Assembly (NCBI GenBank): GCA_900543945.1
Contig: UQTN01000126.1
Coordinates: 1 to 5,338, forward strand
Direction of reading: 5' to 3'
Length of the DNA stretch: 5,338 bases
Origin: an uncultured Collinsella sp.
GTDB taxonomy: Bacteria; Actinomycetota; Coriobacteriia; Coriobacteriales; Coriobacteriaceae
Below the pieces are notes generated by a model. It did not search any database, had not been told where the DNA came from, and saw only the letters and a list, made by a program, of their open reading frames with translations. Positions 1 through 4,673 of the stretch are shown here, in pieces. The translations under genes and the position numbers were made by a program. Every line of letters starts with the position of its first letter. The first letter of the stretch is position 1.

Positions 1-2
1 AT

Positions 3-75
3 TTTGGGAGGTAGCCCAAACAGCCCCGGCGGGGTCCTGTGTAGTTACCCTTTAGGCGGAACTCTCCTAATGGGT
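3..75 (+). other. Cluster of three small hairpins at the left edge, possible 3' part of an unidentified RNA
   Basis: Three consecutive inverted repeats are visible: TTTGGG/CCCAAA at 3-8/15-20 with a 6-base loop, CCCC/GGGG at 24-27/31-34 with a 3-base loop, and a longer stem at 47-56/66-75 (ACCCTTTAGG against CCTAATGGGT, one T-T mismatch) around a 9-base loop. No convincing reading frame runs through the area: the frames are closed by stops at 12-14, 53-55 and 76-78. Tightly packed hairpins suggest a structured RNA or leader that begins upstream of the window. I compared it from memory with tmRNA, SRP RNA, RNase P RNA, T-box and common riboswitch cores and found no match. It could also be ordinary intergenic sequence or the tail of a gene cut by the window edge. 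Confidence 0.3.
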
Positions 76-97
76 TGAGCGTTCTGGATTCTTGCTT

Positions 98-127
98 GCT
101 ACCGTTTATCGCGTATAGCTACCGTTT
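98..127. repeat. Direct repeat GCTACCGTTT, two copies at a 20-base period
   Basis: The 10-mer GCTACCGTTT occurs at 98-107 and again at 118-127. The 20-base period is about two helical turns, so both copies would face the same side of the DNA. The pair ends 10 bases upstream of the candidate -35 box of the degV promoter, the usual position for an activator site. The regulator is unknown, and a chance repeat cannot be excluded from a single sequence. Confidence 0.4.
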
Positions 128-136
128 GCGGAATAA

Positions 137-165
137 GTAACACTCCTTAATAAACCGTGTAGAAT
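137..165 (+). promoter_or_regulatory. Candidate sigma-70-type promoter for the degV transcript
   Basis: GTAACA at 137-142 matches four of six bases of the -35 consensus. TAGAAT at 160-165 matches five of six of the -10 consensus, with a 17-base spacer. Transcription would start near 172 and give a leader of about 145 bases carrying the two hairpins described below. The assignment rests on consensus match and position only. Confidence 0.45.
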
Positions 166-186
166 CTCAGATAAGCACGGAGTTTT

Positions 187-235
187 CCAGGGAGACGCTG
201 TCCTTTGTTGTGTGCAAGGGGCGGCGTCTCTTTGG
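187..235 (+). other. Very long RNA hairpin in the degV leader (22 consecutive pairs)
   Basis: Bases 187-208 pair without interruption with 214-235 around the 5-base loop TGTGT. Sixteen pairs are Watson-Crick and six are G-U (190/232, 191/231, 199/223, 201/221, 204/218, 208/214). Each of the six would be an A-C mismatch in the opposite transcript, so the structure belongs to + strand RNA. It begins about 15 bases after the predicted transcript start. Only three T's follow the uninterrupted core, so it is a poor intrinsic terminator. Alternatives are an mRNA-stabilising 5' hairpin, an RNase III or regulator target, or the body of a small RNA. Confidence 0.6.
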
Positions 236-244
236 CGCTTGGAG

Positions 245-265
245 GCCGTTCTGCAGCAGGACGGC
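245..265 (+). other. Second leader hairpin
   Basis: GCCGTTCTG at 245-253 pairs with CAGGACGGC at 257-265 around a 3-base loop, giving nine pairs including one G-U. It lies nine bases after the 22-pair hairpin and about 50 bases before the degV start codon. A weaker five-pair stem (GACGT 267-271 with ACGTC 293-297) could follow. No T-run follows, so it is not an intrinsic terminator. Confidence 0.45.
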
Positions 266-316
266 GGACGTGCGTCACATATTCAAAAGCCAACGTCGAG
301 ATGGGTTGTGATGATA

Positions 317-1171
317 ATGGGCAAGTACGTAATCGTGGTTGAGTCTGGTTCGGATGTGACGCCGGAGCTCTGCGAGCGCTATGGCATCGTGCGCGTGCCC
401 ATGCATGTCACGATTGGTGACGAGACCGTTGAGGACGGCTCCATCGATCCGCTCGAGATTTACTCGCGCTGCAACGAGTTTGGCGTAATGCCCAAGACCA
501 GTGGCTGTGCGCCGGCAGATTTTGCGCACGTATATGACCGTATCCATGCCGAGCAGCCCGATGCGACCATTCTGCATCTTGCGTATTCCGAGGCCACGAC
601 CTGCTCGCATCAGTCCTCGAAGATTGCGGCCCAGGGGCGCGACTACGTGTTCTCCATGGACACGCGCTTTGTCTCGGTGGGCCAGTCACTCGTTGTCGTC
701 GAGACTGCCAAATACATCGAGGCTCATCCCGATGCCACCGTTGACGAAATTTTCGCCTTCACCAATTCGGTGATGGACCGCGTGCTGTTGGGCTTTGTCC
801 CAACCGATCTCGCCTTCCTTAAGGCCGGCGGTCGCTTGTCCAACGTCGCGTTCCTAGGCGCCCATCTGCTCAAGATTAAGCCCTGCATCGAGGTGACGGG
901 TGGCAAATTCGTGGCGACCAAGAAGCTCCGCGGCTCTATGCTCAAATGTGCCCGTGCCTTTATTGACCACATGGTTGCGAAGGGCGATATTGATTACTCG
1001 CACATTGGTTTGGCGTATTCAGTGGGCCTTTCCGAGGAGCTGCGCGACGATATGGAAGTCTATGCGCACGACCTGGGCTTTAAGGACGTTACCTGGACTC
1101 AGGTCGGCGGCGTCATCTCGAGCCACTGCGGCCCGACCGCCTTTGGCGCGGTGCTTACGCTTAAGGCGTAG
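317..1171 (+). CDS. DegV family fatty-acid-binding protein
   Basis: This 284-residue protein has the usual length of DegV/FakB-type cytosolic proteins, which bind a single fatty acid. In Firmicutes the FakB subunits present it to the kinase FakA for phosphorylation and entry into phospholipid synthesis. Landmarks in order are the N-terminal strand VIVVESGSDVTPEL (residues 5-18), the lipid-contacting TS motif in PKTSGCAPADF (59-69), LAYSEATTCSHQS (88-100), DTRFVSVGQ (115-123), the long FLKAGGRLSNVAFLGAHLLKIKP stretch (167-189), and SSHCGPTAFG (268-277) with the family's HxGP-like turn. ATG 317 fits the family N-terminus. ATG 311 is equally possible because GAGATG at 298-303 would be a better-spaced ribosome binding site for it. 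No fakA is visible here, so the lipid partner remains inference. The gene is monocistronic, between the leader hairpins and the terminator at 1203-1239. Confidence 0.92.
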   Translation: MGKYVIVVESGSDVTPELCERYGIVRVPMHVTIGDETVEDGSIDPLEIYSRCNEFGVMPKTSGCAPADFAHVYDRIHAEQPDATILHLAYSEATTCSHQSSKIAAQGRDYVFSMDTRFVSVGQSLVVVETAKYIEAHPDATVDEIFAFTNSVMDRVLLGFVPTDLAFLKAGGRLSNVAFLGAHLLKIKPCIEVTGGKFVATKKLRGSMLKCARAFIDHMVAKGDIDYSHIGLAYSVGLSEELRDDMEVYAHDLGFKDVTWTQVGGVISSHCGPTAFGAVLTLKA

Positions 1172-1202
1172 GGCCTGGCGTCTATCGATTTCTATTGCTT
1201 CG

Positions 1203-1239
1203 GCGGCGAGCGGGTTGTGACAACCTTCCCGCCGCTTTT
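1203..1239 (+). terminator. Intrinsic terminator after degV
   Basis: An outer stem GCGGCG/CGCCGC (1203-1208/1230-1235) and an inner stem GGTTG/CAACC (1213-1217/1221-1225, loop TGA) are separated by a small internal loop and followed by TTTT at 1236-1239. It lies about 30 bases after the degV stop, so degV and pflA are probably separate transcripts. Confidence 0.75.
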
Positions 1240-1302
1240 GCGTGGAGTCAAATAGGACGATCAAATTGACCGCTAAACCGTTTCGCCATCAGGCGTATGG
1301 GC

Positions 1303-1308
1303 TAGAAT
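1303..1308 (+). promoter_or_regulatory. Candidate -10 box for pflA (TAGAAT)
   Basis: TAGAAT lies 50 bases before the pflA start and is identical to the -10 hexamer proposed for degV. The terminator upstream requires a pflA promoter somewhere in 1240-1340. No good -35 hexamer stands 16-18 bases upstream. TTGACC at 1266-1271 is about 31 bases away, which is too far, so this promoter is weakly supported or depends on an activator. Confidence 0.3.
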
Positions 1309-1358
1309 GGCTCTGGCATTTTAATTGACAAAAACCAAAGAGAGGCAAGGTTGCGGGA

Positions 1359-2177
1359 ATGGCTGAGATGACGCTTGAGGGTGTGGATGCTCATCCCGAG
1401 GACTCTGCGTATGCCCTGGGTCGCGTGCATTCGATCGAGACGATGGGAACGGTCGACGGTCCCGGCATCCGCTTTGTAGTGTTTGTTCAGGGTTGCCCCA
1501 TGCGTTGTGCGTATTGTCACAATCCCGATACCTGGTCTGTTAACGGCGGCACGATGGTGACCGTCGAGCATCTCATGGACGAGTTCCAGAGCAACCATGA
1601 GTTCTACCGTAGCGGCGGCATTACCGTTTCGGGCGGCGAACCGCTCCTGCAGCCCGAGTTTTTGGCCGACCTGTTCCGTGCAATGCACAACAACCCCGAT
1701 GGCCGCGTACACACCTGCCTAGACAGCTGTGGCTATGCATTTGATCCCAAGCATCCGGAGAAGTTCGATGCTGTTCTCAACGAGACCGATATGGTGCTGC
1801 TCGACATCAAGCATGCCGATCCGATTGAGCATAAAAAGCTGACCGGTTGCGATCCTGCGCGCATCCTGGCGTTTGGCGATGAGCTTGCCCGTCGCAAGAT
1901 TAAGGTTGTTATTCGCCACGTGGTGGTGCCGGGTATCACCGATACGGCGGAGGAATGCGAGAAGCTCGGTCGCCTGATCGCTCCATGGCACAACGTGGTG
2001 GGCCTGGAAATGCTGCCGTATCACACGATGGGTGTCGTCAAGTACGAGCAGCTGGGTATTCCCTATAAGCTCGAGGGCGTGCCCCAGATGGATACCGCGC
2101 GCATGCCCGAGCTGCGCAACGCCGTCATGGCCGGCATGAAAAAGCGCCGCGCCGAACTCAAAAACGCCATCGACTAG
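1359..2177 (+). CDS. pflA: Pyruvate formate-lyase activating enzyme (radical SAM)
   Basis: The enzyme uses S-adenosylmethionine and a [4Fe-4S] cluster to place the glycyl radical on pyruvate formate-lyase, enabling anaerobic conversion of pyruvate to acetyl-CoA and formate in the cytosol. The 272-residue protein shows GRVHSIETMGTVDGPGIRF (residues 21-39), the radical-SAM CxxxCxxC motif in GCPMRCAYCHN (C46, C50, C53), the SAM-contacting SGGEPLLQ (91-98), LLDIK (147-151), IRHVVVPG (185-192) and MLPYH (218-222). These match E. coli PflA closely along the whole length. It has about 16 extra residues at the N-terminus. ATG 1359 is preferred because AAGG at 1347-1350 is correctly spaced; ATG 1368 is an alternative. 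No glycyl-radical substrate gene (pflB) is next to it in this window, so the exact partner is inferred from family resemblance. Another PFL-like enzyme is possible. Confidence 0.93.
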   Translation: MAEMTLEGVDAHPEDSAYALGRVHSIETMGTVDGPGIRFVVFVQGCPMRCAYCHNPDTWSVNGGTMVTVEHLMDEFQSNHEFYRSGGITVSGGEPLLQPEFLADLFRAMHNNPDGRVHTCLDSCGYAFDPKHPEKFDAVLNETDMVLLDIKHADPIEHKKLTGCDPARILAFGDELARRKIKVVIRHVVVPGITDTAEECEKLGRLIAPWHNVVGLEMLPYHTMGVVKYEQLGIPYKLEGVPQMDTARMPELRNAVMAGMKKRRAELKNAID

Positions 2178-2190
2178 CGAGCCATTTTCG

Positions 2191-2229
2191 CCCCAAGGGC
2201 ACTCATCGGGGACAGACTTAAATGAGTGC
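2191..2229. repeat. REP-like inverted repeat element between pflA and the hydrolase remnant
   Basis: GCACTCAT at 2199-2206 and ATGAGTGC at 2222-2229 form a perfect 8-bp inverted repeat around a 15-base spacer containing GGGGACAGACTTAA. A smaller overlapping hairpin GCCC/GGGC (2190-2193/2197-2200) and the pair CCCC 2191-2194 / GGGG 2208-2211 offer alternative folds. The GGGGACAGACTTAAATGAG type of sequence resembles dispersed palindromic repeats that I recall from several bacterial genomes, but only one copy is present here, so repetitiveness is inference. There is no T-run, so it is not a clear terminator for pflA. Confidence 0.4.
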
Positions 2230-2447
2230 GCGATGGCATTGCGGGCGAGCATGTTTTGGTGCGCAACAAGGCAGACTGGATTAGCGAGGATGGTTACTAT
2301 TCGACATGCGATGCGGGCCTTATCGGCATCGATGGTCGTACCTATGTCATGAGCGTCATGACATCGATGCCGTGGGGCGACCGCTCGAGCGAGGTTACGG
2401 CCGTGATTGCAAAGGCTCTGTTTGATATGCGAGCTGCGCTGGCTTAG
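2226..2447 (+). pseudogene. C-terminal remnant of a class A beta-lactamase-like serine hydrolase
   Basis: An open stretch of 73 codons encodes a segment that aligns by eye with the C-terminal part of class A beta-lactamase/serine hydrolase proteins. VRNKADW (about residues 12-18) lies where the K-T-G motif should be, followed by YYSTCDAGLIGIDGRTYVMSV for strands after the motif, and a final helix SSEVTAVIAKALFDMRAAL. The SxxK and SxN catalytic motifs are absent, because homology begins at RDGI directly after an in-frame stop (2223-2225) and the inverted repeat at 2199-2229. The K-T-G position reads K-A-D, a further sign of decay or divergence. Translation from GTG 2226 would lack a well-placed ribosome binding site. 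The frame is still open to a natural stop, so the loss may be recent; a short expressed protein is less likely. Confidence 0.6.
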
Positions 2448-2456
2448 CGTGTTCGT

Positions 2457-2487
2457 TTGGCGAGGTCAAACAAAATGCTGGTACCAT
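2457..2487 (+). promoter_or_regulatory. Candidate promoter for the nucleosidase-engB unit
   Basis: TGG-TACCAT forms an extended -10 (TG at 2479-2480, hexamer 2482-2487), with TTGGCG at 2457-2462 as a possible -35 at a long 19-base spacing. It starts just after the stop of the hydrolase remnant and would give a leader of about 30 bases. The consensus match is moderate only. Confidence 0.3.
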
Positions 2488-2525
2488 ACCGTGGTTGAGA
2501 ATTTCGTATAGGTTTGGGGAATGGT

Positions 2526-3266
2526 ATGGCTACCATCGCGATTATCGGTGCGCTCGAAAAAGAGATCATGCAGATTAAGGAAGAGCTGAGCGACGTTTGC
2601 GAGGCACGGGAGGCAGGCTTGACCGTTGTGAGCGGCGAGCTCGACGGCCTGACAGTCGTCGCCACAACGGCGGGCATGGGCACGGTGAACGCCGCCGCTG
2701 CAACACAGCACCTCATTAGCAAGTATGCTCCGCAGGCTGTTGTGTTTTCGGGCATTGCGGGCGGTTTGAACCCCAAGCTCCATATCGACGACGTGGTCAT
2801 TGGCAAACGCCTACGCTATCTGGATACCGATACCGCGCTTATCGCCGAGTCCGCACCGGGGCTTGAGGAGTTTGGTTCGACGCCCGCGCTGGTCGATATT
2901 GCCGTCGACGTGCTTGCTGAGCGTGGGTTCGTTGACGCTTCGACAAATGCAGTCGCTTCGAACGAGGGCACCAAACAGTTCCTGGTCGGCACGATTGCCA
3001 CGGGTAACCGCTTTGTGACGGGCGCCGCCATGCGTAACGACGCTATCGAAGCGACGCATGCCGATTGTGTCGGCATGGAGGGCGCGGCGATTGCCCATGT
3101 CGCAACCAAAAATGGTGTCGATTGCCTGGTGTTGCGCGCTATCAGCGATAATTGTGACGAGGCGTACGATGCAATTTGCGACCGAGAGTTCGATCTGTTC
3201 GAGTACGCGCGTGTCGCAAGTAACATCACGCTCGATATCGTCCGCCGCATTGCCGCTGCGCAATAG
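2526..3266 (+). CDS. mtnN: 5'-methylthioadenosine/S-adenosylhomocysteine nucleosidase
   Basis: This 246-residue nucleoside phosphorylase-fold protein is expected to hydrolyse methylthioadenosine and S-adenosylhomocysteine (and 5'-deoxyadenosine left by radical SAM enzymes) to adenine plus the ribose product, in the cytosol. Visible motifs are IIGALEKEI (residues 6-14, E13 matching the E. coli catalytic Glu12), the FSGIAGGLN loop (74-82), VGMEGAAIAHVA (182-193, Met184-Glu185 binding the ribose) and RAISD (204-208, with Asp208 as the catalytic acid). ATG 2526 is chosen over TTG 2514 because GGGGA at 2516-2520 sits five bases upstream as ribosome binding site. The section after DDVVIG reads RYLDTD where many homologues have RYHDAD. 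It probably shares a transcript with engB, 38 bases downstream. A related futalosine or purine nucleosidase is the main alternative. Confidence 0.88.
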   Translation: MATIAIIGALEKEIMQIKEELSDVCEAREAGLTVVSGELDGLTVVATTAGMGTVNAAAATQHLISKYAPQAVVFSGIAGGLNPKLHIDDVVIGKRLRYLDTDTALIAESAPGLEEFGSTPALVDIAVDVLAERGFVDASTNAVASNEGTKQFLVGTIATGNRFVTGAAMRNDAIEATHADCVGMEGAAIAHVATKNGVDCLVLRAISDNCDEAYDAICDREFDLFEYARVASNITLDIVRRIAAAQ

Positions 3267-3293
3267 CGCGCTCTTTTGTAAGAACCTACGACC

Positions 3294-3299
3294 AAGGAG
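3294..3299 (+). promoter_or_regulatory. Ribosome binding site AAGGAG deciding the engB start
   Basis: A full AAGGAG lies five bases before ATG 3305. It overlaps the in-frame GTG 3299, which rules that codon out as the start. Confidence 0.8.
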
Positions 3300-3304
3300 T
3301 GTCC

Positions 3305-3895
3305 ATGGCCGATTCCATTAACTACCAGCTTGCCAAGTTCGTCGCCAGCTACGGCAAGGTTTCGCAGATTCCCGAGTCCACCTGCCCCGAAGTGAGCTTT
3401 GTCGGCCGCTCCAATGTGGGCAAGTCGTCGATTATGAACAAGCTCTTTGGCCGCAAGAACCTGGTCAAGGTTTCGAGCACACCGGGCAAGACAAGCAACA
3501 TCAATTTCTTCGAGGCCGACGACGTGCACTTCGTCGACCTGCCGGGCTATGGTTTCGCCCGTCGTTCTAAGGCCGAGCGCGACCGCTGGGCCGAGCTTAT
3601 CGGCGACTTTTTCGACTCCGAGCGCAGCTTTAACTTGGTCGTCTCGCTGGTGGACATTCGTCACGACCCCAGCAAGCTCGATCATGACATGATCGACTAC
3701 CTGCAGGGCAACGAGTTCAACTTTATCGTCTGCCTCACCAAAGCCGACAAGCTCAGCCGCACCCAGCAGGCCCGCCAGGCGGCAGCCATCAAAAAGCAGC
3801 TCAACGTCCCGGCCGAAAACGTAATCATCACAAGCTCCCAGACCGGCACCGGCATCGATGAACTCAAGCGCCGCATCGCCGAGGCCTGCCTCTAA
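3305..3895 (+). CDS. engB: Ribosome biogenesis GTP-binding protein YihA/YsxC (EngB)
   Basis: This is a 196-residue TrmE-Era-EngA-type small GTPase needed for assembly of the 50S ribosomal subunit. All nucleotide-binding motifs are visible: G1 GRSNVGKSS (residues 34-42), the switch I segment STPGKTSNINFF (58-69), G3 DLPGYGFA (78-85), G4 TKAD (145-148) and G5 SS (177-178). The RRSKAERDRW stretch after G3 is the expected position for the EngB switch II helix. Length and motif spacing are those of the E. coli and Bacillus proteins, with no extra domain. It follows the nucleosidase gene by 38 bases with no terminator between them, so the two are probably cotranscribed and end at the hairpin at 3927-3978. 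Confidence 0.96.
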   Translation: MADSINYQLAKFVASYGKVSQIPESTCPEVSFVGRSNVGKSSIMNKLFGRKNLVKVSSTPGKTSNINFFEADDVHFVDLPGYGFARRSKAERDRWAELIGDFFDSERSFNLVVSLVDIRHDPSKLDHDMIDYLQGNEFNFIVCLTKADKLSRTQQARQAAAIKKQLNVPAENVIITSSQTGTGIDELKRRIAEACL

Positions 3896-3926
3896 TCGGG
3901 CTGCAACCCCTCAAAAGCTCTCATCT

Positions 3927-3978
3927 ATATCACCCCAGTGATAGTTATTGGTAAACTATCACTGGGGTGATATTTTTT
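3927..3978 (+). terminator. Intrinsic terminator after engB, perfect 20-bp stem plus T6
   Basis: Bases 3927-3946 and 3954-3973 are exactly complementary (20 pairs) around the 7-base loop ATTGGTA, followed by T's at 3973-3978. The left flank on the opposite strand has no T-run, so termination is expected only for + strand transcription arriving from engB. The ribosome binding site of the next gene starts one base after the T-run, so a transcript made from upstream would be cut just before the accessory operon. Confidence 0.85.
3928..3972. promoter_or_regulatory. Twin TATCAC-N4-GTGATA operator candidates for the downstream operon
   Basis: Each arm of the terminator stem is itself palindromic: TATCAC-CCCA-GTGATA at 3928-3943 and TATCAC-TGGG-GTGATA at 3957-3972, with centres 29 bp apart. 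Paired 16-bp palindromes directly before an operon that encodes its own helix-turn-helix protein are typical of autoregulated toxin-antitoxin loci. Binding by that protein is inference. A possible extended -10, TGG-TAAACT (TG at 3949-3950, hexamer 3952-3957), lies between and partly over the sites. Its -35 (ATCACC, 3929-3934) is poor. Confidence 0.55.
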
Positions 3979-3984
3979 AGGAGG
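3979..3984 (+). promoter_or_regulatory. Ribosome binding site AGGAGG of the DUF3990 gene
   Basis: AGGAGG stands five bases before ATG 3990 and is the strongest binding site in the window. It follows the T-run of the terminator almost directly, so an efficiently translated mRNA must start inside the inverted repeat or read through it. Confidence 0.8.
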
Positions 3985-3989
3985 TCGAT

Positions 3990-4673
3990 ATGGAGCTTTG
4001 GCACGGGTCGGAGGTTGTTGTCGAGCATCCATCGTTGGATAAATGCAGGCAATTCAATGACTATGGGCGCGGGTTTTATTGCACGCCACATGAGGAAATG
4101 GCAATGGAATGGGCATGCCGGACCGAGTCTGATGGCATTGCCAATCGATATGAGCTTGATTTAGATGGCCTTGCGATTTTGGATTTGGAATCAGGTGAGT
4201 TCTCGATTCTCAACTGGCTTGCAATTCTGGCGAATAAGAGAGAGTTCAATGTTTCAACGCCAGTAGCACGCGAGGGGCTTCGTTATCTGCTGGATAACTG
4301 CCTGATTGATATTTCTCCCTATGACGTTATTCGAGGCTATCGTGCAGACGATTCCTATTTCTCGTTTGCAAGACAGTTTGTCAACGGCATGATCTCGCTC
4401 AGGCAATTGCAGCGCATTATGTTTTTGGGGGATTTGGGCATTCAATATGCGCTCATGAGTGAGCGTGCGTTCTCGGCGATTAAGTTCCGCGATTGGAAGC
4501 AGGCCTCGGGAGCTGAGTTTTATCCCAAACGATTTGAGCGAGAACAGAACGCTCGACGAAAGTACCTGGATACGGTAAACGGATTTGACTCTGATGGTGT
4601 CGACATTAGGGATTTGATGGCAGGGAGGGTTGATTTAAATGATCCAAGAGTTAACGGATCGTGGGCCGAGTAG
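3990..4673 (+). CDS. DUF3990 family protein, putative ADP-ribosyltransferase-fold toxin
   Basis: This 227-residue soluble protein has no signal peptide or membrane segment. The N-terminus carries LWHGS (residues 3-7), with His5 in the first strand as in H-Y-type ADP-ribosyltransferases. DYGRGFYCT (24-32) follows, with Tyr30 in the position of the second NAD-binding motif and WA (41-42) in the next helix. The middle has YDVIRGYRADDSYFSFA (111-127). The third-motif region is LGDLGIQYALMSERAFSAIKF (two parts, 146-155 and 156-166), with Gln152 and Glu158 as candidate third residues. These features match the DUF3990 family as I know it. ADP-ribosylation activity and a toxin role are inferred from fold motifs and context, and the target is unknown. 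The next gene, overlapping by 35 bases, encodes a helix-turn-helix partner. Base composition is visibly more AT-rich than engB, suggesting acquisition. Confidence 0.8.
   Translation: MELWHGSEVVVEHPSLDKCRQFNDYGRGFYCTPHEEMAMEWACRTESDGIANRYELDLDGLAILDLESGEFSILNWLAILANKREFNVSTPVAREGLRYLLDNCLIDISPYDVIRGYRADDSYFSFARQFVNGMISLRQLQRIMFLGDLGIQYALMSERAFSAIKFRDWKQASGAEFYPKRFEREQNARRKYLDTVNGFDSDGVDIRDLMAGRVDLNDPRVNGSWAE
4623..4628 (+). promoter_or_regulatory. Ribosome binding site GGGAGG of the helix-turn-helix gene, inside the DUF3990 gene
   Basis: GGGAGG ends 10 bases before ATG 4639 and lies within the upstream reading frame. The downstream protein can therefore be initiated independently, as expected when a labile antitoxin must be made in excess. 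Confidence 0.6.

Noticed and set aside
212..316. Extension of the degV reading frame back to GTG 212
   Set aside because: It would begin inside the right half of the 22-pair hairpin, has no ribosome binding site, and the added 35 residues resemble no DegV N-terminus.
1215..1223. TTGTGACAA, resembling part of a Rex or FNR-type operator before pflA
   Set aside because: It is the apex of the degV terminator hairpin, lacks the full operator spacing, and lies well upstream of the likely pflA promoter.
1325..1330. Perfect TTGACA -35 hexamer before pflA
   Set aside because: It is 28 bases from the start codon; no -10 or transcript start fits in the remaining space.
1719..2252. Minus-strand frame of 177 codons opposite pflA
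   Set aside because: Histidine- and arginine-rich low-quality translation opposite a well-conserved enzyme, with no plausible start signal.
2514..2525. TTG 2514 as start of the nucleosidase
   Set aside because: The codon overlaps the GGGGA ribosome binding site; ATG 2526 gives the family N-terminus.
3299..3304. GTG 3299 as start of engB
   Set aside because: It overlaps AAGGAG, which is correctly placed for ATG 3305.
2816..3685. Long open frame of 289 codons on the minus strand
   Set aside because: It runs antisense across the nucleosidase-engB junction, has no recognisable domain, and is explained by the codon bias of the two genes opposite it.
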